Below are positions 60,378 through 64,000 of a DNA stretch of 64,000 bases, in pieces. Where the stretch lies: positions 109,533,375 through 109,597,374 of the forward strand of contig CM054179.1 in assembly GCA_028829895.1 (NCBI GenBank), in the 5' to 3' direction. Numbering within the stretch: position 1 is the first letter of the stretch; the number at the start of each line of letters is the position of its first letter. The notes beneath the pieces were generated by a model that was not told the origin of the DNA, searched no databases, and saw only the letters and a list, made by a program, of their open reading frames with translations. Made by a program: the position numbers and the translations under genes. Source of the stretch: Sinotaia quadrata. Its lineage: Eukaryota; Mollusca; Gastropoda; Architaenioglossa; Viviparidae.

Positions 60378-60389
60378 TGATTTATTTAA
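60378..60389 (-). promoter_or_regulatory. TATA-like element of gene B
   Basis: Minus-strand TTAAATAAATCA sits 59-70 bases upstream of the ATG and aligns with the TATATAAG region of gene A; both continue into AGCATTTC. The TATA box is weaker than in gene A. Upstream, ATGACTAAAG matches the gene A motif TGTGACTAAGG. Confidence 0.5.
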
Positions 60390-60639
60390 TGGGTGTAGAT
60401 CTTTAGTCATAGAACCAGTTCGTGTTAAATCCGTGCGTGCGTGGTTCTAATTATCCGCCAATGTATGTCTATAACGCGTTTTGATCGGCTTATTCAACTT
60501 CCTTTCTATTTAGGTCTACACTGGAGTACGGTGGAAATAATATTTGCATAAGCTCCATTGTCTACACCAGTTTCAGTATTAAATCTTATCGTTTCTAGAG
60601 AAATAATTAAGTAGTGTGATGGGGTGTGGTGCGATGTTA

Positions 60640-61400
60640 TGGGTCACCCCAGGATGCGAGATGAAACGATGATGATGATGACAATACGACAGTCACAGCA
60701 AAAGAGGACAACACGCAACACCGCGTTTACGTGTACATACAGTCTTTATTCAGGCGACACACCGCCAAATGCATTGTATTACTCTCCCCGCAAACCGCCA
60801 ACCAAGCTTCCCTCTCTGTTCGCTACATGATTGTATACAACCAAGCCTTCCCACACAAGTAGCATACAATATAACTTAAAAGTTCTGGCCGCGAATGGGA
60901 CTCCAGTAGAAAATTCTGACACAGAGACAGAAACTGTTGCCATCTGACTCTTCTGTGCTATCTTACTTTGGTTCTAACATAAATTTCTTTTAAACTACCT
61001 AAGGTTTTACAATGCTTTTACTATCTAAGAAAACTACACTAAATACTCTTTAAATACAACACAATGGGAAACCATGTTCACACACATAAATCATAAAATA
61101 CACTAAGAAAATATTATAAGCCAGCATACAAAATTATATAAATACAAACTACAACCCACTTCCTATTAGAACACATCTCAACTTTAGTCAATAAATGTAT
61201 AACTTAGTAAAGGACGATTAAAACTGTATACACTAACACAGCATTACACATTAACTACAACAGAGGCGCAATACCTCGCAGCATGATTCAAAACTAGTGG
61301 GTGTTGATCTAGTTTGCCGCCGGGCATGGTTTTACTTGTAAAACAAAACCAAGTGCTGTACACAAGTACACCCACCATTCCAGTAGAATCCTCTATAACA
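60640..61400 (-). mobile_element. LTR-like remnant, minus strand
   Basis: On the minus strand AATAAAGACT (60745-60750 core) is followed by a GT-rich region, a (CAT)n run, and then TGGGGTGACCC (60651-60641), similar to the tRNA-Trp-type primer-binding start TGGTGACCC. This is the order of an LTR 3' end and its primer site. The far end of the LTR is undefined and no internal genes follow. Confidence 0.3.
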
Positions 61401-62635
61401 TGCAGTGAAAATTATAAATTTATAAATCGATATTGATAATTTGTTACTGTAGAACTTTATTACGAACAAGCTTTCTTAATTCACCTTTATCACCACCAGC
61501 TGGTATAACTTTCACTCAATTTTCTCATCATAATTAGCTGGAAACTGCACTATTTGTGAATGCTATAGCTGTCATTCTAGTGTTATCACTGAGGTATGAA
61601 AATGTGTATTTCTTATTGTTTAGAAGCATTCATTTTTCTCGGAATTATTTTTATTAAATACCTTTGTGTTGTTTCGGCTGAACTGTATAGGTCTGTAAAC
61701 TATTATAAATTAAGCAGTCTGTTGTCATTATGATAATTTTGATGATCAATTTATGTTGTCTAGTTGTATAAATCAGTAAAGGCGTGTCGTATCAATCTCT
61801 TGCTTAATTCCGCGTGCAATCAGGAACAGGAAAACACTGAGCTCTGACGGGATTGTGCTTATAGAAATACTAATAACTCGCAATGTACGGTTCCAATGCA
61901 TGCAGCCCTTCACACTCTAGTATGTGGAATAAAGTTTTCAAAATAGACTGTTTGATTGGTTGCCACATTTATACTTTACAAACATCACCATTATCAAACT
62001 AATTAGTTTCGATATTTCACTCATAGATGTTAAAATCACTTCCACATATTCAGTCGCTTACAGAAATGTTATGGCATAGGCAGGCTTGCCCATTATGCTT
62101 TTCGCTTTGTGTCTTTTAAACACTAAATATTAATAATGTAATGCGAAACGTCATTTAATGTATTTAATGTGTATGAGATTACCCAATGAAATATATATAT
62201 AACTATTTTCAGTCGCATTAACTGTGCATATATATGCGAGCAAGATGTCTGGACATTATTTTTAAAATATATACGTCTAAATATATTATTCAGTTACAAT
62301 GAAATGAATGTTTAATACATTACTGTAGTCCTGCTAAACAGGTTGCCCGAATGTAAAATAAAAACAATTGAAATACACACAGACACATATTGTGTGCGCC
62401 CCAAGGACTGAGGTCGGACCTGACCCGGAATGCTAAACATTTGGATAAATCTTGCAATTTTCAGCTTCATGGCTATGACCCTGCAGTCGCTAATAATTTT
62501 AAAAATACAATTTATGTTATTAGTTGATGATGGATAGTGACCCTATGTCCGTTTCTATGGGTACAGTGTGTCAAATCTAAGATAATAATAATTATATGGT
62601 GCGTAATGCATGATTTACAACCTTTGCGATGGATC
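61401..62635. other. AT-rich DNA, no feature recognised
   Basis: No exon, repeat array or conserved block was seen on either strand in this stretch. Confidence 0.5.
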
Positions 62636-62639
62636 TCAA

Positions 62640-63670
62640 GGCCGGTGTACACAGAGGGAATAAGCTTCCTTCTGGCTGCAGATAGGATAGTCTCGAAGAG
62701 AAGTGATTTATTTTTTTTTACGTAGATCTACATTATCACATTTGTCATGCGATGTGTGCAACACACATTGACCTGTGGGTCAAGATATTTTTCCACATCT
62801 ACTCATTCATCATACATGCTACTCTTAATCCCATGCTCCACCTCCACCTGGGTTTAAGACTTCTGCCTTTCCCATTGATATTTCAGGGTTCTGCTCACTA
62901 CTGAAGATCAGGGTCAGATTTACATGTTTAGATAAAATTTATTTTAATTATTTCCATTTGCCCTACACTGGACTTCAACTAAAAACTTACAGTCTGCTTT
63001 CCTTGTAAGTTAAATCACTAGACTTCATGTGTATATGCCTTTTAACTTACAGAACAATACCTCTTGTGTTGTTTGAATTTGCATGTTTTAATATTTATGT
63101 AATGCGACTGGGCTAAAATTAATGCCCTTGTCTCGGAAGAGACTGACTGTGTCTTATTTACAGCAGTGTGTAAGCCGGAAACTGGTGGATAGGAAAGACT
63201 TTGGACCAGAGTCAGTTAGTGGTTTAACATGGTAAGCTACAGTGCATAAATTGAGAATAGCTCAACTATAAATAAAAATTTATTAAGAAAACACTTACGT
63301 TGTTTATATGCTTATTTTGTCTACTCTAATCAATATTTTTTCTTAATGCACATTTGTTATTTATTCAGCCAGTGATCTTTTCGGCTGTGTTACTAATTAA
63401 ATTCAAAATGTGTATCATATTATTTACCTTAATTTGTCTTCATTAGTTTTACATATTCAAGTGCGATTAAGTGTGACATTCTGCAAACCCTGTATCTCTT
63501 TTATTTTCTAAATTTGTGGTTTCGACAAATCTTGTCATTTTTCTGTCGTAAGACATAATATGTCTAAGTATGTAATGTTATTTGTCTCTTGTAAGTCTGT
63601 AACATTATTTTTCTTTATTAGCCTATTAAAATATGTGTATGTCATAAGTCTGCAGTGTAACCAATCAAGG
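62640..63670 (-). repeat. Third copy of the Ig2 downstream flank
   Basis: Matches 5560-6510 (gene A) and 23545-24575 (gene B), starting at CTTCTGGCTGCAG and ending at TCTGCAGTGTAACCAATCA. In the other two copies the Ig2 exon lies about 280-360 bases further right, but here similarity breaks at 63670. It is probably the 3' remnant of another gene of this family upstream of B. Confidence 0.8.
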
Positions 63671-64000
63671 TAAATTGTAATAATATTAGTTAGAACAATA
63701 TTTATATTTTAATCTATGATTCTCTTCCAGGTCAAATCTGTGAGATGACTACTATCTGTTTCTTGATAAATTTCATTCTTGAGAAGAACTGCTCAGGGCA
63801 TCTGCTTTGATTACATGTTCACAGTCAATTATTTTTTGCAACATATTTAATACTCTTTGTGTCTGTTTGCAGTGTTCTTCTTCATCTTTGTTCATTATTG
63901 TTTTCCTCAGTTTGTTTCTGCTCTCTGGATTTGTCCATATGTGGCATTCTACATCCAGTCTCCAGGTCTATAGTTCCATTTTTGTTGGGACTGTGAGAGA
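63671..64000 (-). other. Unidentified end of window with a 60-codon minus-strand frame
   Basis: The minus strand is open from about 63970 to 63780 in a lysine- and glutamate-rich frame (contains ECHIWTNPESRNK and TQRVLNMLQ). It has no start codon in context and no domain I recognise. It may be part of a transposon inserted where the third Ig2 exon would have been. Confidence 0.3.

Noticed and set aside
60247..60450. 67-codon plus-strand frame across gene B exon 1
   Set aside because: Antisense to the signal-peptide exon and promoter, which are supported by homology with gene A.

Overview
The window is eukaryotic genomic DNA. It is AT-rich, full of minisatellites and retroelement remains, and its coding signal sits in short minus-strand exons with GT/AG splice sites. 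C-type lectin-like domain (CTLD) exons, immunoglobulin (Ig) exons and transposon-rich introns suggest an invertebrate, most likely a mollusc (perhaps a gastropod). That assignment is an inference from content; no species marker is visible.

The main content is two tandem paralogous receptor genes on the minus strand, here called A and B. Both use the same exon plan: a 49-base signal-peptide exon, three exons building one CTLD (115, 116 and 204 bases in both genes), then 276-base exons each encoding one Ig domain. Almost all junctions are phase 1, so modules can be duplicated or skipped without breaking frame. Gene A (16.37 to below 0.86 kb) is signal peptide, CTLD, Ig1, Ig2, then a transmembrane exon with a basic stop-transfer; its cytoplasmic tail lies beyond the left edge. 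Gene B (60.3 to about 24.9 kb, perhaps to 20.7 kb) is signal peptide, CTLD, Ig1 and four tandem Ig2 exons; I could not find its transmembrane exon. The protein logic is that of a lectin-headed, Ig-stalked surface molecule, probably immune. It recalls the lectin/Ig proteins of snails, but has the lectin first and, in gene A, a membrane anchor.

Region by region: 0-2.2 kb, transmembrane exon of A and three simple or mini-satellites. 2.2-16.4 kb, rest of gene A. 13.25-15.8 kb is a repeat-derived insert in A's first intron ending in an LTR-like edge. 16.4-24.8 kb, gap between the genes with repeats and candidate 3' exons for B. 24.8-31.6 kb, amplified Ig2 exons of B in units of about 1.9 to 2.5 kb. 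33-39.7 kb, a paralogous block split by a large transposon-derived insert. 40.9-45.6 kb, Ig1 and CTLD exons of B, plus a dead Ig2 relic beside a 39-bp minisatellite. 48.4-59.4 kb, within intron 1 of B: a dead Ty3/Gypsy integrase piece, then three head-to-tail copies of a 3.56-kb non-LTR retrotransposon of the R4/Dong type, on the plus strand and separated by (AAT)n. 60.3 kb, first exon and promoter of B. 60.6-64 kb, an LTR-like edge, a third copy of the segment that lies downstream of Ig2 in A and B, and an unidentified end.

The retrotransposon array records its own history. Copy 3 has a full 1125-codon frame but has lost a zinc-knuckle cysteine. Copy 1 is frameshifted throughout. Copy 2 is a sharp chimera of the 5' part of copy 3 and the 3' part of copy 1, as one unequal crossover would make. 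Each copy starts with a tRNA-like fold carrying A-box and B-box motifs.
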